From NCBI GenBank assembly GCA_965234685.1, contig OZ248539.1:2852001-2916000 (forward strand): a stretch of 64,000 nt of DNA, given 5' to 3'. The position numbers and the translations under genes are program-made. This DNA comes from Fimbriimonas planktonicus (GTDB taxonomy: Bacteria > Armatimonadota > Fimbriimonadia > Fimbriimonadales > Fimbriimonadaceae). The notes below the pieces were generated by a model. It searched no databases. It was not told where the DNA came from and saw only the letters and a list, made by a program, of their open reading frames with translations. Positions 8,269-16,739 of the stretch are shown one piece after another. Position 1 is the stretch's first letter, and each line of letters opens with the position of its first letter.

Positions 8269-9698
8269 CACGCCATCCCCCGCCAGCGCGACTTATGCTC
8301 GACGCAGCTCTTTTGGTTCGGCAAAATCTTGCACGGGTTGCACAGCGCTCCATCGTTAAAAATCCGCTTCGCCTGGGCCTGAAACTCAAGGTCCGCCGGA
8401 CTAAACATCAGCCCCATGAGGTCCAGTTTTTCGACCCCGATGCCATGCTCGCCCGTAATCGATCCGCCCAGTTCGATGCACCGTCGCATGATCTCCTCTC
8501 CCGCTTCAACCACTCGTCGCACCTGGTCCGGGTCACGGTCATCAAAGTAGAAGCACGGATGCAAGTTCCCATCGCCGGCATGAAAGATGTTGGCAACCCC
8601 AATCTGATGCCGCGATGCGACTTCGTAAACCGTGTCCAGCATCTCCGGCAACTTCGATCTTGGAATCACGCCATCGTGCGTGACGATGCTCGGGGCAAGC
8701 CGCCCCATCGCTCCGACCCCTTTCTTCCGGGCCGTCCACAGCTTTTGCCGTGTAACTTCGTCTTCGGCGGTTTCCAGGTTCAAGCAGTTCTGAGCGCGGC
8801 AAATGGCATCAACGGTTGCCATTTCTGCCTTCACTAACTCCGCCGTATCGCCGTCGCATTCCACCAAAAGCAGTGCCTCCGTTCCAACCGGATACTCCAG
8901 ATTGAACGCCGCCTTAAGCGCACCGAGAATCCCGCGATCCATGATTTCCAACGCGGCCGGAATCGTGCCGGAAGCGATGATTTCCGCAACCGATTCCGTG
9001 GCCTCTCGCACCGTACCAAACGCAACCAACGCGGTAATCACATGATTCGGTAACGGAGTCAGCGTGACCCAGGCTTCGGTGGCTATGCCAAGCGTCCCCT
9101 CCGAGCCAATCACTAACCCGGCGAGATCAAGCCCTGGTCCACCCGGAACTCGGTCGCCTAACTGAACAATGTCCCCTTCCGGGGTCACCAGCGTCAGCGC
9201 GACCACGTGGCTCGCCGTAACTCCGTACTTGAGCGTGTGTGGCCCGCCCGCGTTTTCGGCGATGTTTCCGCCCAGCGTGGCGACGGTCTGGGAAGACGGA
9301 TCAGGCGCAAAGTGTAGTCCCGCCGCTTTCACTGCATCCGATAGCTTCTTGTTCGCAATCCCGGTTTGGGCGAGCATTTGCCTATTGGGCAGGTCTATCT
9401 CAAGAATTTGCGTGAGCTTCTTGGTAGAGATCACGATCCCGCCCAGGGCTGGAAGCGATCCGCCGCTCAGCCCGGTTCCCGCGCCTCTCGCGGTAAAGGG
9501 AACGTTCCGCAGGTTGCACCAGCGCACGACCTCCGCTACTTCGGCCGTCGATTCCGGAAGAACAATCGCCACTGGCGGAAAACGATCAACCGTGTAAGCG
9601 TCGCAATCGTATCCGCGTCGCGCCGCCGCGCCGGTAAGCACTTGCTCCGGGCGCAAGAATCCCGTCAGTTCCGCTAGCCAACCGCGCTCAACATCCAC
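8265..9698 (-). CDS. glcD: Glycolate oxidase subunit GlcD (FAD-linked)
   Basis: A 477-residue FAD-binding oxidase of the GlcD/D-lactate dehydrogenase family. The PP-loop region reads ARGAGTGLSGGSLP, then DPSSQTVATLGGNIAENAGG, and the C-terminal part has IFHAGDGNLHP and GSITGEHGIGV. It oxidises glycolate to glyoxylate with GlcE and GlcF, and may use related 2-hydroxy acids. Start is GTG at 9698. It is first in the minus-strand operon and divergent from ribH across 55 bases. Confidence 0.94.
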   Translation of the reverse strand: MDVERGWLAELTGFLRPEQVLTGAAARRGYDCDAYTVDRFPPVAIVLPESTAEVAEVVRWCNLRNVPFTARGAGTGLSGGSLPALGGIVISTKKLTQILEIDLPNRQMLAQTGIANKKLSDAVKAAGLHFAPDPSSQTVATLGGNIAENAGGPHTLKYGVTASHVVALTLVTPEGDIVQLGDRVPGGPGLDLAGLVIGSEGTLGIATEAWVTLTPLPNHVITALVAFGTVREATESVAEIIASGTIPAALEIMDRGILGALKAAFNLEYPVGTEALLLVECDGDTAELVKAEMATVDAICRAQNCLNLETAEDEVTRQKLWTARKKGVGAMGRLAPSIVTHDGVIPRSKLPEMLDTVYEVASRHQIGVANIFHAGDGNLHPCFYFDDRDPDQVRRVVEAGEEIMRRCIELGGSITGEHGIGVEKLDLMGLMFSPADLEFQAQAKRIFNDGALCNPCKILPNQKSCVEHKSRWRGMAW

Positions 9699-9753
9699 TC
9701 CCCCATTGTCTCACTTTCGGGCCATGACCACGCTAACGAGTTAAACTAGAAAT

Positions 9754-10212
9754 ATGAAAACCGTGCGCGGGTCGATGGATGCGTCTTCAAAGCGCTTTGT
9801 AATCGTGGTCAGCCGTTGGAACGAGGCCATCACTAAAGAGTTGCTCGAAGGTGCGCTGGACGAGCTCGCCCGCCATGGCGATCCCGAAGTCACCGTGGTT
9901 CACGTGCCCGGAACGTGGGAAATCCCGCCGGTCATTTCGGAGTTACTCTCTCGACACGAACGGCCCGACGCCGTCATCGCTCTAGGCTGCATCATGCAAG
10001 GCCAAACTCCCCACGCTCGCTTGCTCGGCGGAGACGTCAGTGGTGCCCTCATGGGCCTGCAGGTTCAATATGCCGCGCCGGTCGCTTGGGGAATCCTCAC
10101 TCCCGACACCCAAGATCAGGCCTGGGATCGGGCCGGATTGAAGATGGGCAATAAAGGTCGCGAGGCTGCGCTTGCCGCCATCGAGCTCAGCAGCGTGCTG
10201 GATCAGATTTGA
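9754..10212 (+). CDS. ribH: 6,7-dimethyl-8-ribityllumazine synthase
   Basis: A 152-residue lumazine synthase, the step before riboflavin synthase. Motifs are VVSRWNEAIT, the substrate-phosphate region VPGTWEIPPV, and GCIMQGQTPHARLLGGDVS, which includes the conserved catalytic His after the T-P. The C-terminal GNKGREAALAAIEL helix is typical of the icosahedral/pentameric enzyme. The stop TGA overlaps the TTG start of the next gene (TTGA), so the two are probably translationally coupled. Confidence 0.94.
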   Translation: MKTVRGSMDASSKRFVIVVSRWNEAITKELLEGALDELARHGDPEVTVVHVPGTWEIPPVISELLSRHERPDAVIALGCIMQGQTPHARLLGGDVSGALMGLQVQYAAPVAWGILTPDTQDQAWDRAGLKMGNKGREAALAAIELSSVLDQI

Positions 10213-10970
10213 CGCCGCTTGAATTCGGCGGGCTAGTTCTCTTCGGAGCCATCGCAAGCGGAATCAATGTCATCGCGGGCGGCGGCACTCTCGTCACCTT
10301 CCCGTTTCTGACTTTCGGCTTGCACATGCCGGCCAACGTCGCGAACGCCACCAACTCGGTTTCGCTCTGGCCCGGTTCCTTGGGCGGCGTGTTTGGACTC
10401 CGTGCGCTGTTTCCGAAAGTCAAAGCGCAGCTTCTTCAGCTCGCAATCCCTACCATCATCGGAGCAACCCTGGGTGCTTGGTTATTTGTCACATCGGGCG
10501 AATCAGCGTTTAAGAAGGTCGTTCCGTACCTCATCCTCTTCGCCGCATTGCTGCTGCTCTTCCAGCCGAAGATCAAGAAGTTTCTCCTCGGTGACCGTCC
10601 CCACGTCCCGCTCTGGCTGGGCATTTTTATGCAGTTCCTGGTCGCACTCTACGGCGGCTACTTCGGCGCGGGAATGGGGATCATGATGATGGCCGCCTTT
10701 GCGCTCTTCATCGATGCCGATACCCACGAAATCAACCTGATCAAAAACTCCCTCGGCGTCCTCATCAACTTCTCCGCCAGCGTCTACTTCTTCTTCTCGG
10801 GAATCGTAAACCTCCCCGCCGCTGGAGCGCTCACCATCGGTGCCGTCCTAGGCGGCTACGGCATGGCCCGCTGGAGCCTCCGCGTCCCGCCCGACAAACT
10901 AAGAACCGGCGTCGCCATCTACGGCGTCGTGATGGCCGGCATCTACTTTGTGCAGTCGCTTCGGGGCTGA
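10209..10970 (+). CDS. TauE/SafE-family membrane permease
   Basis: A 253-residue integral membrane protein with about eight hydrophobic segments. It has the family's paired motif: GGGTLVTFPFLTFG near the N-terminus and GYFGAGMGIMMM in the second half. TauE/SafE proteins export or import small sulfur-containing or organic acids; the substrate is not evident. TTG start at 10209 within a TTGA overlap with ribH. The coupling to lumazine synthase is unusual but may reflect tight packing rather than function. Confidence 0.9.
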   Translation: MTPLEFGGLVLFGAIASGINVIAGGGTLVTFPFLTFGLHMPANVANATNSVSLWPGSLGGVFGLRALFPKVKAQLLQLAIPTIIGATLGAWLFVTSGESAFKKVVPYLILFAALLLLFQPKIKKFLLGDRPHVPLWLGIFMQFLVALYGGYFGAGMGIMMMAAFALFIDADTHEINLIKNSLGVLINFSASVYFFFSGIVNLPAAGALTIGAVLGGYGMARWSLRVPPDKLRTGVAIYGVVMAGIYFVQSLRG

Positions 10971-11006
10971 AGCCAAAATTCCGGCTATGCTCAATAGCAA
11001 TCCGAC

Positions 11007-12308
11007 ATGTTTCTCAAACGCCTGAAACTAGAGAATGTCCGCTGCATCGATAGTCTAGAAATCGACTTTCGCGTTGCAGATGTCGACGGTGACGTTAGGT
11101 CAAGTGCGCGAGGAATCAACCGAAAATGGACCATGATTCTGGGCCAAAACGGCACCGGAAAGAGCTCGATCCTCCGTGCCTCAGCTCTAATCTTGGCGGG
11201 AAGTGATGCCCTAACTGAACTTCTCGGAACTGCGAACAAGTGGATTCAACAAGATAAATCGTTCGCAGAAATTCAGGCGGAAGTCGAAACCGCAGAAGGT
11301 GAGCCGCGCGAACTTCGACTCCGGATTCCGCGGGACAAAACGATCCTCGACATCCTTGAGCTAAACCGAGATTCGCTGAAGGCGATTGACGCCGCCCTTG
11401 CCCACACGCAGCGTAGCTACTTCTTCGTCGGTTACGGGGCTTCTCGCCGTCTGTCGTCCAAGCGCATGGCGCAGTTTGGCGAGACCTATAAACATCCGCG
11501 TGCCCAGGCGGTTTCGACACTTTTCTCCAGCGACGCTAACCTCAATCCGCTGGAGAGTTGGGCAATGAATCTGGCGTTTAGCCGACCAAAGTCCGGCATC
11601 GAAATCATTCGATCCGCCCTGGCTGAGATCATGCCGGATGTCACGTTCCTCGACATCGATCGAGAAACCGGAGACCTGATGTTCGAGACGCCCGACGGAG
11701 TGATCCCGCTGAGTCAGCTGAGCGATGGCTACCAGAACATGGCCGCGTGGTGTGGCGATTTGCTCTTCCGGATCACCTCGGCATTCAAGGACTACAAGAA
11801 GCCGCTAGAAGCGCGCGGGCTTCTGCTTCTAGACGAGATCGATCTGCACCTGCATCCCGTTTGGCAACGCCAACTTCACGAGTTCATTACCAACAAACTT
11901 CCCAACATTCAGATCATCGCGACCACCCACTCCGCGCTCACCGCACAGCAGTCCGGTCCCGGCGAGCTCTACTTCCTGCAAAGAGGTGAAAACGCTCAAG
12001 CGCCGAAGCTCGAACCGTTCCGAGGTTCGCCAAATCTCCTCCTCGCTCACCAGATTCTCGCGAGCCCTGCATTCGGAGTCAAGACTCTTGATTCGAAGTA
12101 CGTCGAAGATTTAAAAACTCGTTACCGACAGATCAAAGCAATCTCCTCGAAGGAGCGTTCTCGATCTGAGGCAAAAGAGTTCAAAGAGTTGTCCGAGCTC
12201 TTGGAATCGTTACCGACGTACCCGATGCCAAGCCGTTCCAACGCCGACCTAGAGAGCTTGCTTCAGGAAGTGCGGACCGAGCTCAAACTCGCGAAGGGCG
12301 AAAAGTAG
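11007..12308 (+). CDS. AAA family ATPase, Septu PtuA-like
   Basis: A 433-residue OLD/RecF-like ATPase. The N-terminus MFLKRLKLENVRCIDSLEIDF is typical of SMC-like heads. Walker A is GQNGTGKSS (46-54), the ABC signature is LSQLSDGYQ, Walker B is LLLDEIDLHLHP (about 272-283), and the switch histidine is in ATTHSALTA. No TOPRIM domain follows; the C-terminus is a helical tail. The next gene, an HNH nuclease, begins on the base after the stop. ATPase + HNH pairs of this layout form the Septu (PtuA/PtuB) anti-phage family, so a defence role is inferred. Codon use is slightly less C-biased than in neighbours. Confidence 0.8.
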   Translation: MFLKRLKLENVRCIDSLEIDFRVADVDGDVRSSARGINRKWTMILGQNGTGKSSILRASALILAGSDALTELLGTANKWIQQDKSFAEIQAEVETAEGEPRELRLRIPRDKTILDILELNRDSLKAIDAALAHTQRSYFFVGYGASRRLSSKRMAQFGETYKHPRAQAVSTLFSSDANLNPLESWAMNLAFSRPKSGIEIIRSALAEIMPDVTFLDIDRETGDLMFETPDGVIPLSQLSDGYQNMAAWCGDLLFRITSAFKDYKKPLEARGLLLLDEIDLHLHPVWQRQLHEFITNKLPNIQIIATTHSALTAQQSGPGELYFLQRGENAQAPKLEPFRGSPNLLLAHQILASPAFGVKTLDSKYVEDLKTRYRQIKAISSKERSRSEAKEFKELSELLESLPTYPMPSRSNADLESLLQEVRTELKLAKGEK

Positions 12309-13136
12309 ATGATCGCTTTGGCTCGTAACCGGAAAAAGTCTGTCGTGCCCAAGCTTTTCCAAGGCGAAAAGCGGCTTGAACTCGCGCAGAAGCTTTTGCC
12401 AAAACTCGACGGTAGCCGGGAGTTCGACTCCAAAAAGTGGAAACAAGCCAAGAAGCATCTCATCAAAGAGAGCCACGGCAAATGCGCGTATTGCGAAGCA
12501 GACACCACGGTCGTCGCTCATGGCGATGTTGAGCACTTTCGGCCCAAATCCGTGTACTGGTGGCTCGCGTACTGCTACGACAACTTTCTCTTTGCGTGTC
12601 AAATTTGCAATCAGACGTACAAGTCGGACAACTTTCCGGTTCGGGGAACGGTGCTCTCTCCGCCACAGATTCCCGATGGAGTTTCCGCCGAGGAATTTGC
12701 TCAACTTGTTTCCCGCGCCAGCATCGAACCCGTTGACGAAGCAAGCGGGATGCCCTATGAGGACTTTTTCAGAGTCTGCAAGGAAGAAGATTGCGACCTG
12801 CTCAACCCTTACTTTGACAATCCGGAGGAAAAGTTCGCCTGGGAAGTCGATGATGTGCTCAAGACCGTGACGATCACCGCGAAGGGGCCACAGTTTGAAA
12901 GGTACGTCCAAGCCGCCCGAGCATTCTATGGCTTGGATCGGGAAGAACTCAAAAGCCTCCGGTACAGCGTCTACCAAGACATCGATACTTTTAGAGAAAT
13001 CCTTGGTGCCGAGACGGTAACTGAGGACCTTAAGGAAAGAGTTCGCGCTCGACTCCAAGCCCACCTGTTGCCAGAGGCTCAGTTCGCTGCCATGTCCCGG
13101 TATTTCATCTGGGAGAAGTGGAAACTCCAAGTCTGA
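12309..13136 (+). CDS. HNH endonuclease, Septu PtuB-like (TIGR02646-type)
   Basis: A 275-residue protein with a zinc-bound HNH nuclease. CAYC (59-62) and CQIC (97-100) supply the zinc ligands, DVEHFRPKS (from 73) carries the HNH histidine, and CNQTYKS gives the N. This arrangement is that of the TIGR02646/PtuB family. The gene abuts the ATPase stop codon with no gap, so the two are one transcriptional unit. In Septu systems the nuclease is held by the ATPase and cuts DNA on infection. Family membership is clear; the exact Septu subtype is not. Confidence 0.8.
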   Translation: MIALARNRKKSVVPKLFQGEKRLELAQKLLPKLDGSREFDSKKWKQAKKHLIKESHGKCAYCEADTTVVAHGDVEHFRPKSVYWWLAYCYDNFLFACQICNQTYKSDNFPVRGTVLSPPQIPDGVSAEEFAQLVSRASIEPVDEASGMPYEDFFRVCKEEDCDLLNPYFDNPEEKFAWEVDDVLKTVTITAKGPQFERYVQAARAFYGLDREELKSLRYSVYQDIDTFREILGAETVTEDLKERVRARLQAHLLPEAQFAAMSRYFIWEKWKLQV

Positions 13137-13160
13137 ACAAATCAGCAGCGCAAAAAGCTT

Positions 13161-13188
13161 TTGCCTTAACTAGAAACTGCGATAAAGT
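13161..13188 (+). promoter_or_regulatory. Putative promoter
   Basis: TTGCCT (13161-13166), a 16-base spacer and TAAAGT (13183-13188). It lies upstream of the secreted-protein gene starting at 13255, giving a leader of about 60 bases. It overlaps a short GCAAAA-AGC-TTTTGC inverted repeat that may end the Septu-like operon. Confidence 0.4.
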
Positions 13189-13254
13189 GGAGTGAACTCG
13201 GAGGCCGGCAGATCGTTGTTCTCTATCAAGCGGGTCAATTGGAGCAAATTTAGA

Positions 13255-13860
13255 ATGGAAAGAATCTGCATCAAGCTTTTACCGATCGTGTTCCTCGTCG
13301 GATCTGCATACGGAACGGCCAGCGGAGATTTGTCCAGCAGTCTCCGGCCCCAATCGAGACCCGAGATTCCAAGCCAGGAGGAGCAGCTGGAGGACACCCT
13401 GAAGCGAGCGAAGGTTTTGCTAGACGTGCTTCGAGAGAAGAACTGGGACCGGTGGAGCGTGCCAGATCACCTGCTAAGGGTCCCCGCTCAAGACTACGCG
13501 GAAGACTCATTCCGGCGGCGACCAGACGCTCGGACCTTTTCGGTCTCAGTAACAAATCCGGAGACCTATCGCGAAGTCGCTTTCTACTCGCTCCTGTTTG
13601 TAAGACGCAACATTCAGAAGGGGAACGGGCCAGAAGGGCTCGTCTCATCGCCAACCGGCGTGTACATTCTCGCTTGGAAAAACGGCAAGATCGAGACCGG
13701 ACCCGTGGAGGACATCAGCGCCGTGCCCCATCCGTACATAGAACACGCTTACAACTTCGTCTTTCCCGGCATGAAGGCGTACAAGAACGCCATCCACGGA
13801 TGGTATGTCCGCACCGATATTCCTGAGGGAAACTACGCCGCCTGCGCCAGCCGAGCGTAG
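13255..13860 (+). CDS. Hypothetical secreted protein, 201 aa
   Basis: The ATG at 13255 gives a clear signal peptide (MERICIKLLPIVFLVGSAYG, then TASG). An upstream in-frame GTG at 13192 would bury it and was not used. The mature part has a charged helical stretch (residues ~40-70) followed by an alpha/beta region with repeated Tyr and Pro. I recognise no family. The 3' end overlaps the convergent M48 protease gene by 28 bases. Confidence 0.65.
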   Translation: MERICIKLLPIVFLVGSAYGTASGDLSSSLRPQSRPEIPSQEEQLEDTLKRAKVLLDVLREKNWDRWSVPDHLLRVPAQDYAEDSFRRRPDARTFSVSVTNPETYREVAFYSLLFVRRNIQKGNGPEGLVSSPTGVYILAWKNGKIETGPVEDISAVPHPYIEHAYNFVFPGMKAYKNAIHGWYVRTDIPEGNYAACASRA

Positions 13861-14690
13861 TCGCCGCTCATAATTCGCTCATATGCCCCGGTCAAGTACC
13901 ACCGCTCCAGCTCCTGGGCGCGGTGGACCGGCATGGGGTGAGTGAAGGTCTTGCCGTACATCATGAACAGCACCGCCTTCCCGATCTGGTCCAGCGTGTC
14001 CGCGTCCTGATATGCCCGCGCTTGGTCCATAAACGCTTCTCGGTTCTGCTCGTGCCGCAACCGGCTTGGTCCTGCGGTCAGCGAAATCTGCGAATCCAAA
14101 CTCGTCGTCAGCGACTGAGACACCAGCAATCCAGCCCGGTCTGCCGAGAACTCTGCCTGCCGCGACCACTCGTAGTACGCGAGCACCAAGGCATAAGATG
14201 CAACGTCCGTCGTCCCCAAAGTCCGCTTGCCCAACAGGTCAAGCAGCGCAAACAGCACCGCGCCGACGCTGAAGTACAGCACGTGGTTCGCCTTGATGTG
14301 CCCCAGCTCATGCCCGATCAGGTGGTAAAGCTGCTCGTCCGAGAGGTTGTCCACAATCCCAGATCGCAGGGTGATATAGGGTCGCTCCACTCCGCCGGCA
14401 AACGCGTTCGGAAACGGGTTGTTCGTGATGTAAAGCTCCGGCTCCGGCATGTCCAGAACCGCGCAGCTCTCCTTCAAAATTCGGTGCAGCGTCGGATATT
14501 GGTTAGGTCCGCACCGAACCGACATCGACATATTCATCACGTAGAACCACCGGTCAAAACCGACCTCGTAAAACTTCCGCATCACCAGCGGCAACAAAGG
14601 AACCTTCTGGAGCTTTTCAAGCGCCCATCGATCGGCATCAGAAACGAAAGCGTCGGAAGAGATTCCCGTGAGAAGTTTGCGGTCCGCCAT
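13833..14690 (-). CDS. M48-family zinc metalloprotease
   Basis: A 285-residue membrane-associated peptidase of the HtpX/Ste24 group. The zinc motif is HELGH in LIGHELGHIKANHVLYFSVG, followed by a hydrophobic segment, and the third ligand lies in the SADRAGLL (ExxxD-like, here FSADRAG) helix. It lacks HtpX's N-terminal membrane pair, resembling the soluble-start M48 proteins found in many phyla. The ATG at 14690 (MADRKLL) was preferred to an in-frame upstream start at 14768 that lacks conserved sequence. It overlaps the secreted-protein gene tail to tail. Confidence 0.85.
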   Translation of the reverse strand: MADRKLLTGISSDAFVSDADRWALEKLQKVPLLPLVMRKFYEVGFDRWFYVMNMSMSVRCGPNQYPTLHRILKESCAVLDMPEPELYITNNPFPNAFAGGVERPYITLRSGIVDNLSDEQLYHLIGHELGHIKANHVLYFSVGAVLFALLDLLGKRTLGTTDVASYALVLAYYEWSRQAEFSADRAGLLVSQSLTTSLDSQISLTAGPSRLRHEQNREAFMDQARAYQDADTLDQIGKAVLFMMYGKTFTHPMPVHRAQELERWYLTGAYERIMSGDYARLAQAA

Positions 14691-14820
14691 GGCTGTGGGA
14701 TTAGTGTAGAGGCAACCGGTTCCGAAAGGGGCATTTAGTCCCTGACCACCGGTGAGATGCCCTAACATAGCTTACGTCGAGCCCGCTACCGATGCCACGG
14801 CCCGATTGGAGACAAAGACA

Positions 14821-15333
14821 ATGCTGTTTGGAGACGTTCTTGCCGTTATCACCGGGTTTATTGCCCTCACGCTTACCACTTGGGCAGCCCTACTGGCCGC
14901 TGGACTCATGTTCGACGCCAAGGTCCACCGCGCTCACACGAAGCTGCAAAGCGGATTCTGGGCTCCCATGCTCCACGGCGTAGGAATCCTCCTAGTTCTC
15001 GGAGGTCTCGGTCTCGCGTTGCTAAACGCCCCATCCCCCGGGGTCAAGTTCCTCGGCGCGGCCCTAATCGGCGCATTGCTCGCCATCGGAACCGTCGGCG
15101 GAGCCGGACTTTCGCGACTCGTCGCCATCCGAATGCGAGAACAGCACACGGACATGTCCGAGTTCACTGCCTTCTCTCGAAGCTCCCTCATCTTAGTCGG
15201 CGTCGGGCTGCTCCCTGTCCTCGGCTGGTTCCTCTTCCTCCCCGCCTTGCTCTGCATCGCCTTCGGTGCCGGCTGGTCGGCCCTGCTCGGCAAGCAAAGA
15301 GTCGAAGCCCTCGAGCCAACTCCGCTGCAGTAA
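14821..15333 (+). CDS. Hypothetical membrane protein, 170 aa
   Basis: A hydrophobic protein with roughly four transmembrane segments: near residues 5-28, 44-63, 70-88 and 115-148, the last probably a hairpin. A short loop with charged residues (RMREQHTDMSEF) separates the halves. The ATG at 14821 (MLFGDVLAV) places the first segment at the N-terminus; an in-frame upstream start at 14752 adds a polar tail. No family is recognised. It precedes the DUF1800 gene by 12 bases and may be co-transcribed. Confidence 0.65.
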   Translation: MLFGDVLAVITGFIALTLTTWAALLAAGLMFDAKVHRAHTKLQSGFWAPMLHGVGILLVLGGLGLALLNAPSPGVKFLGAALIGALLAIGTVGGAGLSRLVAIRMREQHTDMSEFTAFSRSSLILVGVGLLPVLGWFLFLPALLCIAFGAGWSALLGKQRVEALEPTPLQ

Positions 15334-15345
15334 GGAAGGCCACTC

Positions 15346-16737
15346 ATGAGCAACCAACCCAACATCTCCCGGCGCGACGCGCTTGCCCTCGGCCTAGCCG
15401 CCGGCGGAGCCGCCCTCCTTGCGGGTTGTTCCGACGTCTCTCGCCGCATCTCGCCCGAAGGCAAGGCCCTCAAGACTCCAACCGGCAACGTCTCCGAAGA
15501 AGTCCGCCTAGCAAATCGCCTCACCTTCGGCCCCCAAGGCAACGACCTCGCCGAGATCAAAACCCTCGGCCGCAAAGCCTGGCTAGACAAGCAGCTCGCC
15601 GCCGATCAGCAAGACGACCCGCGTCTGCTCCTCCAACTCCGTCGCCTCTCCGCCATCTATTACGAAGGCGGCGAACTCCGCGACCTGCCCGACTACGAAG
15701 TCATCCGCCACCTGCAACAAGCCGCCGTCCTCCGCGCCGTCTACAGCCCAAACCAGCTCCAGGAGCGGATGGTCGACTTCTGGTCAAACCACTTCAACCT
15801 GTACGGCAGAAAGTGGCCCATTGCCTATAGCGTCCCCGAAGACACCCGAAAAGTCATCCGCCAACACGCCCTCGGCCGCTTCGAAGACATGCTCATGGCC
15901 AGCGCCAAAAGCCCGGCGATGCTCCAGTACCTCGACAACCAGATCAACCGTAAAGGCGTCCCGAACGAGAACTACGCCCGCGAGATCATGGAGCTTCACA
16001 CCCTCGGTGTCGGCGGCGGCTACAGCCAAAAAGACGTCATGGAAGTCTCCCGCTGCTTCACCGGCTGGGGAATCCAAACCGGCTTCCTAAAGCGACGCGG
16101 CGCCTTCCTCTTCGAATCCGAAAAGCACGATGACGGCGCAAAAATCGTCCTCGGCAAGAAAATCCCGGCCGGCCAAGGCGAGAAAGACGGCGAGATCGTC
16201 ATCGACATCCTCGCCCACCACCCCCAAACCGCAAACTTCCTCTGCCGAAAACTAGCCCGCTACTTCCTCGGCGACGAGCCCGAGCCGGTCATCAACAAGA
16301 TGAAAGCCGCTTACCTAGAAAGCAAAGGCGACATCAAAGCGACCCTCAAACCGATGCTATTAAGCAACGCGCTCCTCGATGCTCCCCCGATCTTCAAGCG
16401 CCCGTTCGACTACGCCGTCAGCGCCGTCCGCGCCAGCGGCGCCCAAACCGACGCCGGCCCCGGCCTGCTCAAGCACCTCTTCGACATGGGCCAGCCGCTC
16501 TACGAGTGGCCCATGCCCGACGGCTACCCCGACGAGACCCAAGCATGGACCGGCGGCATGCTCGCCCGCTGGAATTTCGCCGCCGACCTCGCCGAAAACC
16601 GCATCGAAGGAACCCAAATCCCCGATGCGAAAATCGCCAGCGCCGGAATCGCCACCCTCTCGACCAAAGTCGTCGCCGAACGAGCCAAGACTGGCCTCGC
16701 CCTGATGCTCATGGCCCCGGCCTTCCAGTGGAAATAA
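15346..16737 (+). CDS. DUF1800 family protein with Tat/lipoprotein signal
   Basis: A 463-residue DUF1800 protein. The N-terminus has a twin-arginine motif (SRRDALALGL) and a lipobox-like LLAGC, so it is probably Tat-exported and lipidated. The body shows family markers NRLTFGP, MVDFWSNHFN, GLGRFEDMLMASAKSPAML-type sequence, NENYAREIMELHTLGV and CRKLARYFLGDEP. Function is unknown; DUF1800 genes are almost always next to a DUF1501 gene, as here (2 bases downstream). Confidence 0.9.
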   Translation: MSNQPNISRRDALALGLAAGGAALLAGCSDVSRRISPEGKALKTPTGNVSEEVRLANRLTFGPQGNDLAEIKTLGRKAWLDKQLAADQQDDPRLLLQLRRLSAIYYEGGELRDLPDYEVIRHLQQAAVLRAVYSPNQLQERMVDFWSNHFNLYGRKWPIAYSVPEDTRKVIRQHALGRFEDMLMASAKSPAMLQYLDNQINRKGVPNENYAREIMELHTLGVGGGYSQKDVMEVSRCFTGWGIQTGFLKRRGAFLFESEKHDDGAKIVLGKKIPAGQGEKDGEIVIDILAHHPQTANFLCRKLARYFLGDEPEPVINKMKAAYLESKGDIKATLKPMLLSNALLDAPPIFKRPFDYAVSAVRASGAQTDAGPGLLKHLFDMGQPLYEWPMPDGYPDETQAWTGGMLARWNFAADLAENRIEGTQIPDAKIASAGIATLSTKVVAERAKTGLALMLMAPAFQWK

Positions 16738-16739
16738 TA

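Noticed and set aside
16506..16739. N-terminal extension of the DUF1501 gene into the DUF1800 gene
   Set aside because: Arg/Pro-rich translation of the other frame; the Tat signal fixes the start at 16740.
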